Below are positions 34,109 through 44,406 of a stretch of 64,000 nt of DNA, piece after piece. The first letter of the stretch is position 1. Every line of letters begins with the position of its first letter. Source of the DNA: Blasia pusilla (lineage: Eukaryota > Marchantiophyta > Marchantiopsida > Blasiales); assembly GCA_050084515.1 (NCBI GenBank), contig CM114271.1:30318001-30382000 (forward strand). Reading direction: 5' to 3'. Position numbers and translations under genes: made by a program. Below the pieces are notes generated by a model, which saw only the letters and a list, made by a program, of their open reading frames with translations, ran no database searches and had not been told where the DNA came from.

Positions 34109-35860
34109 CTAGGAAGTCCATGGGTGCCTATCTCTCCTCGTCTCGCCCTCAGCCAATGCCTGTACAGAACCTTTAGGCAATTGTCCAACTCGTGGACGTG
34201 ACGACATAGATGACACTCGCATCCGTCTCTGCTCAGCCATACCTAGGTTGACTATCCATGTGAGACAGTTGAGGTCCATCGCCTGCTCCAACACGTGTCT
34301 CTGGGATGCCTCAATCATCCCTGGCACCGCCGTAGTACCGGTAGCGAACCCCATGGCGCGCTCGCGCTCATCAGCTGTAGGCTCCTCCAATGCTCCGGTC
34401 ACCTCATCCCAAATCATGCCTGGCCCTCCCTGACGAAAGGCATGGGATGCTGGGAAGCTCACCAACGTAGGTAAGGCTGCCCTCAACTCCCCCATCCTAT
34501 TGGTCATGGCCAACGGTGGTCTATCATCCCGTGTCACCACTAGAGATCGACGCCCTGAGCCCAAAATAGCATCCACTGTGAGATGTGGTGCTCTCTGGAC
34601 TCCATCGTACGCTCGACTCGCACTGTGATGGTATCGGTTCGTCCACCACAGTCGTGGACGATGGGCACGTGATCCAACTCTCGCCGCATCTAATAACACA
34701 GCAGGTCCCAACCAGAACCTCACCTGATACACACTCGTCATCACACGTGCACGAGTGTCTCCCAACAATGGCACGTTCTCCAAGATGTACGTTGGAGAAC
34801 ATGTCTGACTCTCCTGCAAGTGTTGTACTACTCGCAGCATCTCCCAAAACATCCCTGACCTCGGATCCTGCAATCCAAATCCTTGGCCAGCTGATGAATG
34901 ACACTGACATGGCCATCCAGCAATCACCAAATGAATGGTGCCAACTCTATGCAGATCTTGCGCCCCCACCAAAGAGATGTCGGCGGGTAGTGTATGCTGA
35001 TATCCCCATACTGCACATACCGACAACAACTCAGGATACCTCTGTACCAATCTCGCCACGTGACGTAATGATACTCGCCGTGCGGTCTGATCTCTCTCAC
35101 CATAAAGGTATTGATGCACCCGTATGCCCGCCTGCAATACTGCAGCCAATCCGGTGCTAATCCTTCCGAAGATATCTAACACCCTAACACCCTCCTCTGG
35201 GCACTGCCACACAACAGGTGTGGTATCCAGTGGGGTCAACGTCTCCACGCCAAGAGCCTGATCGCCACGTGACTCACGCTGCTCCGGGATAAAAGCATGA
35301 CTCCACGCGTGCCTCACGAGGTTGTTGGCACTCCTCTGTAGCTCTGGAGTTATACCCCACAATGGTGAAGAGTTCTCGCCAACATGGGAAGAGACACCCG
35401 CCATGGCCTGACTCTCTGCGGGACTATCTGCTACTAAGACATCCTCCACATGTGCGTTATCCTCCAACAACTCTCCTGGCCAGCTAACACTACCTGTGAA
35501 AGCCGCCAACGTGGTCACAGACTCGCCTCGTGATCGACCACCTCGTCCCGCAAACTGCACGGGTAAGTGACTCATCTGGTCGTCACCTGACCGCCATCTT
35601 GGCCGATAAGCAACGGTCTCCTCCCATAAGTCAAGGATGAATCCTAGGGGATATAACAATGTACTCCCCACCAACATATCGTACGACTCAACTGGTGTCG
35701 TAATTGCACGTGTGCGCACCATAGCACTATCTGTCTCATACTCTGGCTGGACTCTAACAACTATCTCCTCTCGAGTCATATATTGCGTGGGTGACATGCC
35801 CCCAATCGAGGTCTGTATCTGAAAGGGACAAGGCTCAATGTCGGCCTTTCGTAACCCCAA
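34109..35860 (-). CDS. C5-cytosine DNA methyltransferase in pol (with protease tail)
   Basis: 583 open codons. Residues 1-75 are the protease C-terminus ('ESYDMLVGSTLLYPLGF'). Residues 222-540 (35197-34240) are a DNMT. Motif I is VLDIFGRISTG (227-237; GG in element 3), and motif II is near 252-256. Motif IV is GWPCQ with catalytic Cys318 (34912-34904 encode PCQ). Motif VI is ENV (361-363). Motif VIII-like is RAHRPRLWW (398-406). 'LPTLVSFPASHAF' stands for motif IX and 'ERERAMGFATGTT' for motif X. Motif order is that of a non-permuted C5-MTase, and all catalytic motifs are present except the Gly-to-Arg change in motif I, which may weaken AdoMet binding. The frame begins after a stop (TAA near 35864) that separates it from the protease active site, so it was part of a polyprotein. 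It would methylate cytosine in DNA. Self-methylation of the element's own copies is the obvious hypothesis. Confidence 0.9.
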   Translation of the reverse strand: MGLRKADIEPCPFQIQTSIGGMSPTQYMTREEIVVRVQPEYETDSAMVRTRAITTPVESYDMLVGSTLLYPLGFILDLWEETVAYRPRWRSGDDQMSHLPVQFAGRGGRSRGESVTTLAAFTGSVSWPGELLEDNAHVEDVLVADSPAESQAMAGVSSHVGENSSPLWGITPELQRSANNLVRHAWSHAFIPEQRESRGDQALGVETLTPLDTTPVVWQCPEEGVRVLDIFGRISTGLAAVLQAGIRVHQYLYGERDQTARRVSLRHVARLVQRYPELLSVCAVWGYQHTLPADISLVGAQDLHRVGTIHLVIAGWPCQCHSSAGQGFGLQDPRSGMFWEMLRVVQHLQESQTCSPTYILENVPLLGDTRARVMTSVYQVRFWLGPAVLLDAARVGSRAHRPRLWWTNRYHHSASRAYDGVQRAPHLTVDAILGSGRRSLVVTRDDRPPLAMTNRMGELRAALPTLVSFPASHAFRQGGPGMIWDEVTGALEEPTADERERAMGFATGTTAVPGMIEASQRHVLEQAMDLNCLTWIVNLGMAEQRRMRVSSMSSRPRVGQLPKGSVQALAEGETRRDRHPWTS

Positions 35861-35863
35861 CGC

Positions 35864-36319
35864 TTAACACGCCGCCTTCCCTAACATCAAGGGTTGCGCT
35901 CCCAAATCAAGTAGGACGCGCTGCAGATGGTATACTGTCCCCGTCGGACTAACCAAGCAAAATACTCCACCTCGGTTATCTAGTAACACTACTCCAAGTG
36001 TCACCACTGCTCGCTCTATGGCCGGTCGAGTTGGCATATCTACCAACTTCGCCGCCGCCGCATGCCATGACTCGGTGGGGAACGTCCCGAGCACCCGCTC
36101 TGAGGGCAATTCCACCACCTCCTCAACTACCTCTGAACAAGAAGCAGTCATCTCTCCACGCTCACACAACGTGGCGACCAACCGGAACAGCTCAGCTGGT
36201 CCAACTCCCAACGTCGCCAACTCTATGGCGGAAAATAGTGGAGTTTGACTCACTCTGGCGGCCACCTCCAACACTATGGTCGACAGTGACTCCACTCGAG
36301 CCGGCATAGGAGTTGTCAC
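35864..36319 (-). pseudogene. Aspartic protease region of element 1
   Basis: 'VYHLQRVLLDLGAQPLMLG' is the retropepsin active-site block, but the canonical D-S/T-G reads D-L-G. The flap and C-terminal part continue after a stop in the next open frame (35860 downward). The upstream 100 codons are acidic and of unknown role. Confidence 0.75.
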
Positions 36320-36421
36320 TCCAACTCCTCATGAGGTTAACGTAGGTACTTGAGCTGTAGGCACCAATGGTCATCGAGGCACCATCGATGGTGTGTGTAG
36401 TGCCTCCGACAATGTGAATGA

Positions 36422-36793
36422 CTATGGAACCCTGGCCTGCCGCCCGTCGGTCCCCTTTGGTGGGTCAATCTCAACTCCACCTCTCAATGGCTCGGTGCCT
36501 CTCGCAGCATCCCGAGTCACCACTATAGCTGCCTCAACCCAGGCTGCACTACACATAAATCCCAAACTGGCAAGATCCTCACCCGGGTCAGGATAAGAGG
36601 TAGAATCCGGAGTCACACTAGCTGCTCGCAGCTCCGTGCCTTCCCTAAGCTGCATCATCATCATGGCAGCAATCCTTTGCTCCAACTGATTGATGTGTGA
36701 GAGAAGTGTCGGCTCTGGTGCTCCTGCTCCTCTGGCTGGTGGTGGTCCTCTACCATCACGTCCAGGAAGACTCCCCGACCTCCTCCGGGACAA
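36422..36793 (-). pseudogene. Gag-pol linker with short coiled coil
   Basis: Gly/Arg/Pro-rich start, then 'HINQLEQRIAAMMMMQL', a short coiled coil that has a counterpart in element 3 (RIQHLEEQIAAMELRL). Function unknown. Confidence 0.5.
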
Positions 36794-36842
36794 CCGCCCC
36801 CAGGCCCTCGGCCTACCTCTGGACGTGCCCCTCGGCGAAGGT

Positions 36843-38042
36843 CAAAACATTTATCCCTAGTGTGACCATATCTATGGGAATAGTCACACTGGTGCTATGG
36901 TGGGGCTATCCTCTGTGGCTCCTGAGCAATGGGAGGCACTAGTGGTCTTTCCCATGCTGTGGGTAGTCTCTTTGCCTATGGGCCCCTCCACACGTCCAAC
37001 AAGACCACATCGGTCCTTGTTGGGCAACATATGTAGGTACGGGTTGTTGTCTCATAGGCTCACGGTACCCGCCCTGCTCTCTAGGCACACTCGCCCACTC
37101 CCGTGGTACTGGTGCTCGTTGTGGCACCTGTGGGGTCACCATCGCTCGTGGACCCGTCGACTCTCGAGAAAATCCAGCGGTCACTACCGGCTCCTCACTC
37201 ATGTTGAGCTCAATACGCTCAGACAACTTAAAGACCACCTTCAATGTGGGCTTCGCTGTGTGAATCAGCACCGCATCTCGGACTCTCTTCCGTAGTTCTC
37301 GGTCCAGAACCCCCTACCAATACTGGACTGACTGCGCCTCAGTCACTCCAAACGTAGCAATGATCAGCCTCCTCATGCGTGTGAATGCCTCTCTCGGACT
37401 CTCACCCGATCGTCGCTCAAAATCATGTAGACTCTTTAGCTTGTCGGTGCGTACGCCCTGGTAGCTCTTCCCCAACTGTCGGAAGAACTCCACTGTGGGG
37501 CTGAAGCTGGGTGGTCCTCTACCATCAGAGGTCTCTGCCACATCGCCCATCTCATTGCCCTCCTCTCCATCTAATCTCCGGGCTAATGGTGTGGATCTCT
37601 CTCCTCTCACAATCCCATCATATGCCTCGCGACCACTAGTGGACACATACCCTGGAGCCCAATACATCCTCTAGGCATCGATCTCTACTGAATATAGTGA
37701 TCGAAACTCCATATAGTCATCCATCGGAGGACCCTCCAAGTGCTGGAACGATCCCTTCCATGCCATGAAATGGTTGAATCGTGTCGGGGTCCGTATCTCT
37801 TGGAAATCACACCACGTGTCGAACTCCTGGATAAAATCATCTAAGTCGATGGTGCCCACTGCACCCGAGAAACGACGCATGCCCCGATGGCCCATGTCGT
37901 CCATCTCCTGCCAAGTACTACTGTCTCTGTCTGCGATCTCGTCACCAGACCTAATGTCTACTAATGAAGATCCAGCCACGTATGGATGTCGAGGTAGCTC
38001 CTCACTGGTAACCCCTCGGTATCTCAATCCACTCCGTGTCAC
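36843..38042 (-). pseudogene. gag of element 1
   Basis: Three open pieces separated by TAG stops (near 37671 and 37314). The middle piece has the retrotransposon gag capsid pattern (F-F-R-Q-L-G-K-x-Y-Q-G, then 'LHDFERRSGESPREAFTRM'). The third piece holds a zinc knuckle, CWTCGGAH...H, with the fourth Cys replaced by Tyr. A second knuckle-like block, CDYSHRYGHTRDKC, follows near 36870 with its second Cys replaced. The two TAG stops sit where CAG would be a plausible ancestral codon. Confidence 0.8.
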
Positions 38043-39284
38043 ACCACTACTACTGCTCGCACTACCCGGTTCTTCCGAACCCTGGAAGAATGCCGTGATG
38101 ACAAACCCTGTCTCACCCGCTCAAGCACTCAGACTCATCGAGAGTCTCCCACACGCCTCACTAGCTCACCTATGCTAATATCAATCCCGTGATGACATAC
38201 CTGGCCTCACGCACACTCAACACTCGGGCTCACTATGAGCCTCCCAACTGATTCACCTAACGTAGCGACACTCTCTCGGGTCATACACGCGACCCCTACT
38301 CGGCAACCGCCGTATATCCACCAACATGCTACACATGAAAAGAATCTACACTCGTCACCATCACTGCACCCACCTAGCACCAGCTACTACCCGATACCCA
38401 ACACTATCAATCACACACGACAAGTGCGGGAAAAGGGACTCGAATGGATAACCTGATCACGCCCTCCAACCTGCTGCACCATCAACATGCACTCCTCCAC
38501 GTGATATGACAACCTCCGCAACAAAACACTCTCCTCGACCAACACGTCGATCCTCCCATCAACAGATGCAGACAACCTGTCGGCATCATGCGCACTGCCC
38601 CTCCATCGTCAACTCTCGCAACGCCCTATCGCGCCCCAAAAACATCATGTCGCGCAAACCTCTCCGTCCATCCCCACACGCGGCATGTAACCTGACTCAC
38701 CCTGGTCGGCTCCCACCTACCACGTACGCCCTGTCCGACCACGTGAACATGAGCTCGACCACATTTGGACTCTCAACGACGTCTCCATCCAACCATGTTC
38801 GGTCCTACCACGTTTCCCATGCGCAACCACGTCCAAAGGGGAAGAAAAAGAGTAGTAAATGTGAGAGGGGGGGCCTGGCCCGCACCCCTATGGGCCTCCC
38901 CAACTTTTGGGGTGAGAAATAAATGCGCTTGGGGGCGCGCCATCGCCCCCCGTCTGCTCGTCGCCGTCCGCCCGTCCGCGCCCGCCGACCTAAACGCCCA
39001 TCAGCGCCTCCGACGGCTGCAAGCCCTAACTCTCCTTCTTGCTAAATCTCGACATTCCCGCTACTAGACGACGCTATACCTCCCGTCACAACCTGCGCTA
39101 CACCCTGCTCCTGTCCCCCATCAATCCGCACCAACAAAATCTGAGAAAAACGGACAGCGCTTCCGCCCACGGCCTTCCAAACAGAAAAATGACAAATACG
39201 ACACCAACCAACGTCTCCACGGGCTCCCGACCAAGGCAACTCGCTTGCCTACCTGCAAACAACGAATTCCCACCAACCCCCTGA

Positions 39285-39298
39285 CATCTTTCTCATGT
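39285..39298 (-). promoter_or_regulatory. Candidate self-priming primer-binding site
   Basis: ACATGAGAAAGATG (minus strand) directly follows B. It is the perfect reverse complement of CATCTTTCTCATGT at 39473-39460, which starts about 30 nt downstream of the TATA box. No match to initiator or elongator tRNA-Met primer sites is visible here. Confidence 0.75.
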
Positions 39299-39459
39299 AA
39301 AAATAAAGAGTAGTAAAAACGGCACACCCGGCCTAAAACTCCACTCCTCAATCTACATTGGCATATCGAACCTCGTCCACCTTATGCTATCAAGGAATTC
39401 AGACGCTAGCACCCTAGTCCTATCTCACACACATACAAGGGAGGTGCTCCAACGGCCCA

Positions 39460-39473
39460 ACATGAGAAAGATG
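39460..39473 (-). promoter_or_regulatory. Predicted transcript 5' end, complementary to the primer site
   Basis: CATCTTTCTCATGT, about 25-40 nt downstream of TATATAA (39504-39498). This is the expected transcription start and the expected primer of a Tf1-type self-priming element. Confidence 0.65.
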
Positions 39474-39497
39474 GCTTAGGAAAGCCATCTTCCTCTC

Positions 39498-39504
39498 TTA
39501 TATA
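39498..39504 (-). promoter_or_regulatory. TATA box of element 1
   Basis: TATATAA on the minus strand within the 5' B segment. Confidence 0.7.
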
Positions 39505-39782
39505 GGGTTAGGAAGAGCCAAAAGGCTCTTCCCCTAAAAATAACCCTCTCCTTAGTAACCTGCGCACACAGGTTACCAGGGGCAAGTGACCTGGTCAACA
39601 AGTCACCCGGCTATGAAAGACCTCAACATGAAAGTTATCAGAAACGACGTTCCTGACACAATGGACCTATTCTCAACCTCATCCGAACCCGTGGGACAAA
39701 GTTACACTCAAGATAGTCCACTGGCTCCTACACCCTATCCACGATAGATCTCGGCCTATCGGCTACTCAGATGTGACACAAC

Positions 39783-40902
39783 CCTCATAACAAACAAACG
39801 CCAAGCACAACATTAGAATTCTAATGGGCTCATTCTAGTATGGTTTACATGTTGAAGAGGTCTCTTGGAAGAGGCGCAAGAGACAAAAAATATGAGACAC
39901 GAATAAGGTTGAGCATTTCATTCTTCTATAGTCACGACTAGGAAACCTAAACGAAACATGAACCAAGACTTGAGAGAAGTGGAGTCTAGGAAGAGAAGTT
40001 GCCAAAGAGGTGAGAACCCGATTTGGAATGTGACTAGCATTTAGGGTTTCAGCTATATTTTGGACCATAACTTTTAGTCCCTAGACCCATTTGGGAAAAT
40101 TAAGGTGTCGTTGGAAAGCTTATGCAAATCCAATTCCAACGCATCAAAAATCTTAGAAAAAAAATAAGCAGAGGATGAGAAACTTCTTTACTTCCTTTCA
40201 GTTGGGACCGTTGGGCGTGCAAACGCCGTTTTAGGTGCCTGGACTATCAAGAAGACTATCCTAAGTCTCAGAAGTCCTGCCCATATTGGGAAGCTAGGAA
40301 CAAGGAAGATTGGGCTTGACATATGGCCGAGTTGAGAACTGAGAGAGTTGGAAGATTGATTGGCCCAAACCAAATCTAACGTGAGTGTAAGTAGCCTTGT
40401 GAGCAGCGAGAGCATGTCCTACTAAACATACGCTTACACAACACTAAAGATTTAAATTCAAGAGGAGTAGGCATACAAAAATCGAACTCATTCACATTCA
40501 GAGGAGTGCACATAAGTCATAAGAGTCACCGAGCAGGCTTTTATTGTTGCTCAGGAATCGTATCTAATTAAAGCGGGAGCCTTAGGGGATTAGGCGTTCT
40601 GATAGGTGCAACAGAGGGTTTAATTTACAGTTTACACTTCCAAATGGAAGCAAATGGAGGGGCAAGGCTTGGGTGATGGCCATTTTACAGATTTTTGGCG
40701 GCCCGGTAAATCCAAAGGGTTGCGCCTACCAGGGCGGTCGGCGTACCGCGGTTTAGGGTCTAATGGGCGGAGGGCATACCAGAGTGTTGCATCCCGATTT
40801 GATCGCAACGAAGTGGGGTGGGCATGGGGTTCACATGTCATAGTGCCCCCGGTGCCGCATCACCATTTGGTCGCACGACAAAGTTTGGTATTATGGTAGT
40901 GG
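39783..40902. other. Right flank of element 1
   Basis: No recognised gene. The stretch 40650-40900 is GC-rich and may be the upstream part of the MULE relic that follows. No terminal inverted repeat was found. Confidence 0.35.
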
Positions 40903-41207
40903 GTGAATCTCAAATGTCGCAATTTGGCGCCTTTTCCAAATTGCCAATTGCTACTTCGGGGAGAGCTTCCGGAACACGAAATTGCTCCGAAATTGAGCTC
41001 TACATGTCGAGACTTTGTTGAGCGTTTGCTTAGTGTGAGTAATAGTCCCCACCATATTATGAGAATGCACACAAAGTGGATCACAGATCAGATGAGAGAT
41101 AAACTCAGTGGATCCTAAACTCAAGCAAGGGATGCTATGCTCAAACATCAAGACATCCTAAACATAAGAAATGCCACGAGGAGGCGATAAAGTGGGTATG
41201 AAGGGAC

Positions 41208-41335
41208 TGTCATGCGCATACACATCCCTATACAACATACATCGTTGTCACCAAACACACACACAACCACGCATGATCCCATGCTAACTCATGGCATCCA
41301 AACGACAAGACAAGAAGTACCAAAATATCTCCAAT
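41208..41335 (-). repeat. Terminal segment A' of element 2
   Basis: 128 bp from ATTGGAGATATTTTGG to GCGCATGACA, bordered by the polypurine tract TAGGGGGCG on one side and GGAC on the other. Confidence 0.85.
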
Positions 41336-41514
41336 CGCCCCCTAGATGGTGGTTAGGTCCCTCTAACTCTAGATAGCCATCTAACCCTACCTACCATGAC
41401 ATACATCTCTCGGACGATGAGAGCAAGAAGGCCGCGTGCTCATGTGGCCCCCTCGTTAGTCGCCTTCTTATCATCCATGTCACAAACACAAGTCAGAATG
41501 TAGAACTACCTACT

Positions 41515-41826
41515 TTATGTACATCCGGGACACATCCATCGTCCCTGAGGAACCCTAGTGAGAGGTGGCCTCAAGCCTGCCATATGCCATCCTCTCGAAC
41601 ATCCATCACAAACTAGCATAGTGGCTGCACCATGGGCAGAACCACACAACATACATCGCAAGCCTGCCCGAACTACTGTATCTTCAATGTTCGGAAGGTG
41701 ACACGGCGCACAGTTACGCACATGGTCCTTCCAAACCATATCATCGCGTCCCTCCAATAAGAGAATACTTGATGGAAAAACCTCACACACTCTCAAGATG
41801 GTGCGCCCTATAGTCACATCCAACAT
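41515..41826 (-). pseudogene. Integrase tail and PHD finger of element 2
   Basis: 103 open codons. The post-core 'VWKDHVRNCAPCHLPNI' is followed by a PHD finger with C58, C61, C73, C76, H81, C99, C102 (41655-41518). The sixth ligand is Gly84 instead of Cys. The frame ends in TAA right after the final CxxC, giving the true C-terminus of pol. Confidence 0.85.
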
Positions 41827-41862
41827 CGTGGATGCCGTCTGTTGTAAGTAGACATAGTCTCC

Positions 41863-42807
41863 CTAATGAAACCTCCGGATAGTAGGTCGATAACCACCTC
41901 CCCGAATAGTTGCATACCTCAACGTATCTCGATGTTGCGCAATCGCCAAGTTCTCAAACGCCATGGACATCACTCTCCGAAACAACTCAGCCCTCTGAGA
42001 ACATGCTTGCATCCATACATTAGGGTTATCAAGGTTCAACATCTCACCAACATCTCGACGAATGGCGTAAATCTGGCTCCCGGCCATAAAGAAACAAGAA
42101 CGGTGAGAAAGGCGCTAAGGATGCATGCTTGCTGAATCTGTATCCCATCGCCAACCACGATAACTAGAGGTCCCAATCTCCTAGGTGACCTCTCTGCAAG
42201 GCATACTTGCGTAATCCTCTCTTCACCGTCTGTACAACCCGCTCTCCTAGTCCATCCGCCTCAGGATGATCTCGCGTAGTAGTGCGGTGGTCATTAGTGC
42301 CTGATCACACAAGGCCTTAAACTCCCTGCAGAATGTTGTACCCTGGTCTGTCAACACCTTAGATGGTGCGCCGTAATGACTCAGCACTCGATCTAGGAAG
42401 GCATACGTTACTCCCTCACTTGCGTTTTCAGGCAATGCAACCAACTCTATCCACTTCGAGAAGTGCTCGATCATCACCAACACATAACGACTATGGCACT
42501 TTGTCAAAGGCAAAGGTCCTGAAAAATCCAAACTCCATCTATAACCTAAACCCATGATCGGAAGTGGATGCAACAGTGGAGTCGAAGCATTGAATGATGC
42601 TTGAACTCGATCATATACCATGCATCTAGCAACAAACTGTTGAACATCAATCTGCATGCCTCGCCACCAATACTGAATCTGGAGCAAGTTGTACATCCGC
42701 TTCATTCCAAAATGACCCAACTCCTCGTGGGCATGACGCACCAAACGTGCTCTCTGCAAAGGATGAGGCACTACATGCACTCTACCATCCTCCCACACTT
42801 GCAACAT
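41863..42807 (-). pseudogene. Integrase of element 2
   Basis: HHCC region 'HAHEELGHFGMKRM' ... 'ARCMVYD' (second Cys lost), core 'YRWSLDFSGPL' and 'VLTDQGTTF'. The Glu part is frameshifted after 42247. 'DPNVWMQACSQRAELFRRV' (42087-41863 frame) is the conserved post-core block. Confidence 0.85.
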
Positions 42808-42855
42808 TTGTGTCCCTTCCCACCAGAACTGTCTGGCTCGTTGTAGGATCCGATC

Positions 42856-43494
42856 TCACTCTCTAGCATCCTCTATGCTCGTGATGCTGCCAATACGCAG
42901 GTACTCCAAGACCACTCCATCCTCGTAAATGTCTGGGCCATCTGTTGTCTCCTCACTGGCCTCTGGATCTAAGGACTCTCCATCAGACCTCGCCATCAAA
43001 GTCTTAAAAATCTGGCTCTCCATAGCCAACAAGCCCAAATAGGTTGAGGCATGCCATCCTGGCATCAACTCCTCATCACTCTCACCATGCCTACAAGCTC
43101 CAGTCGCATCTTGCTGACTCGAGCATGGGTTTTGGGACTCCTGCAACAAAAGAGCCCACCTTGCAAGCTTCCTTGTAAGCTTGTCGGACTCCATCAACCA
43201 CTTAAGTGGATGATGATCAGTAATGATGCTCAAGGGATTGCCCAAAAGATAACATCTGAAATGTGCGACAGCTCACACTACAGCCAATCACTCACCCTCA
43301 TACAAGCTATAGTTTGCCTCTGCAGCATTGTTCGAGCGACTAGCGTAAGCCACCACGAACTCTATACCATCATCGTCATGTTGGGTGAGCACGGCTCCAA
43401 GCCCCAACATGCTCCAATCGATATGCAACTGGAAAGGACGCCCCCTGATCGGTCTCCTCAATATGGGCGCGGACATCAGTCTGTCCTTGAGCAT
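42856..43494 (-). pseudogene. RNase H of element 2
   Basis: 'HIDWSMLGLGAVLTQHDDDG', 'VVAYASRSNNAAEANYSLYEGE' then a stop, then 'SIITDHHPLKWLMESDKLTRK'. Standard Ty3 RNase H, two frames. Confidence 0.85.
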
Positions 43495-43521
43495 CTAAAA
43501 TGCTCTCTCTTGCTCATCCCG

Positions 43522-44406
43522 CTAGTGCCATTCCTGATCCACCTTGGTCAGCAAGGTTAGCGGCTTCGCAATCGAACTGAAACCCTTTACGTATCGTCCA
43601 TAGAAGTTTGCCAATCCCATGAATGCACGAACTCGACTCACATCTGTAGGGCGTGGAATGCGTGAAATAGCCTCTACCTTCGTCTGTTGCACACCAAGGC
43701 CCCCTAGGTATATCGTATGACCCAAGAACTCAATCTGGTCGTAGAAGAACTTGCACTTGCCTGGATGTAGCTTCAGCCCATGTAACTGCAATCGTCAAAA
43801 CATCTCCTCTAGATGTCGCTCATGCTCCTCAACCATGGCGCTAAAGACTACGATGTCATCAATATAACACCTAGCAAAATCCACACCTGCCAAGATCCTA
43901 TCCATGACCCTCTGAAACTTAGCCGGGGAGTTCTTTAACCCGAATGGTAAGAACTGCCATTGGTACAAAGAATCCTTCCCGTGAGGATCGATGCCCCAAA
44001 ATGCCGTCTTCTACCTGTCCTCCAATCTTATAGGCAGCTGATGGTATCCGGCTCGTAAATCCAATGAATTGAAGACCTTTGCATGCCCAATCGCATCAAA
44101 GATTTCCTCCAGGGTGGGCATGGCATACCTATTGGACTTCGTCTGCCGATAGATAGGTCCGTAATCTCCACACATCCGCCTATGCGTCCACTTGCCATGC
44201 ACATCCTTCTTGGCGGGCATGAGAGAGGTAGATGCATACTCTCCATGCGACATCTCCACTAGTCCTGCACCAACCAAGTCTTGGCTCCTACTCTGAATCT
44301 GAGCCCTCTCCATGTCACTGTACTTGTAGGATCGTCGAAAGATCGGTGTGTCACTCGACAACTCAATGCGGATCCCTGGACCCTTTAGCGTATCCAAATC
44401 ATGCAT
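43522..44406 (-). pseudogene. Reverse transcriptase of element 2 (catalytic core preserved)
   Basis: 'IRIELSSDTPIFRRSYKYS', 'KVFNSLDLRAGYHQLPI', stop, then 'AFWGIDPHGK', 'LPFGLKNSPAKFQRVMD', 'CYIDDIVVFS' (YIDD active site, about 43860), stop, then 'LKLHPGKCKFF' and 'FLGHTIYLGGLGV'. Only this copy shows the whole RT domain in the window. It carries at least two stops. Confidence 0.88.

Larger units (their letters stand above)
30773..39778 (-). mobile_element. Ty3 element 1 (family 1): DNMT- and PHD-carrying, split terminal repeats
   Basis: A 9006-bp insertion bounded by TGTC...GACA ends and a perfect 4-bp duplication CAAC (30769-30772 and 39779-39782). Read on the minus strand the order is B (39778-39299), primer site, 5' UTR, gag, protease, DNMT, RT remnant, RNase H, integrase, PHD, polypurine tract, A' (31531-31394), GC, B (31391-30912), A (30910-30773). 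The two B copies are both 480 bp and differ at roughly 18 positions by eye. The two A copies are both 138 bp. The element is dead: gag and pol carry stops and frameshifts and the RT catalytic core is deleted. The DNMT frame, however, is open over its whole length. Confidence 0.9.
39299..39778 (-). repeat. Terminal segment B (5' copy of element 1)
   Basis: 480 bp starting TGTCACATCTGAG at the CAAC duplication and ending CTCTTTATTTTT at the primer site. It carries the TATA box 39504-39498, the flanking hairpins and the primer complement. There is no A segment on this side. Confidence 0.9.
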
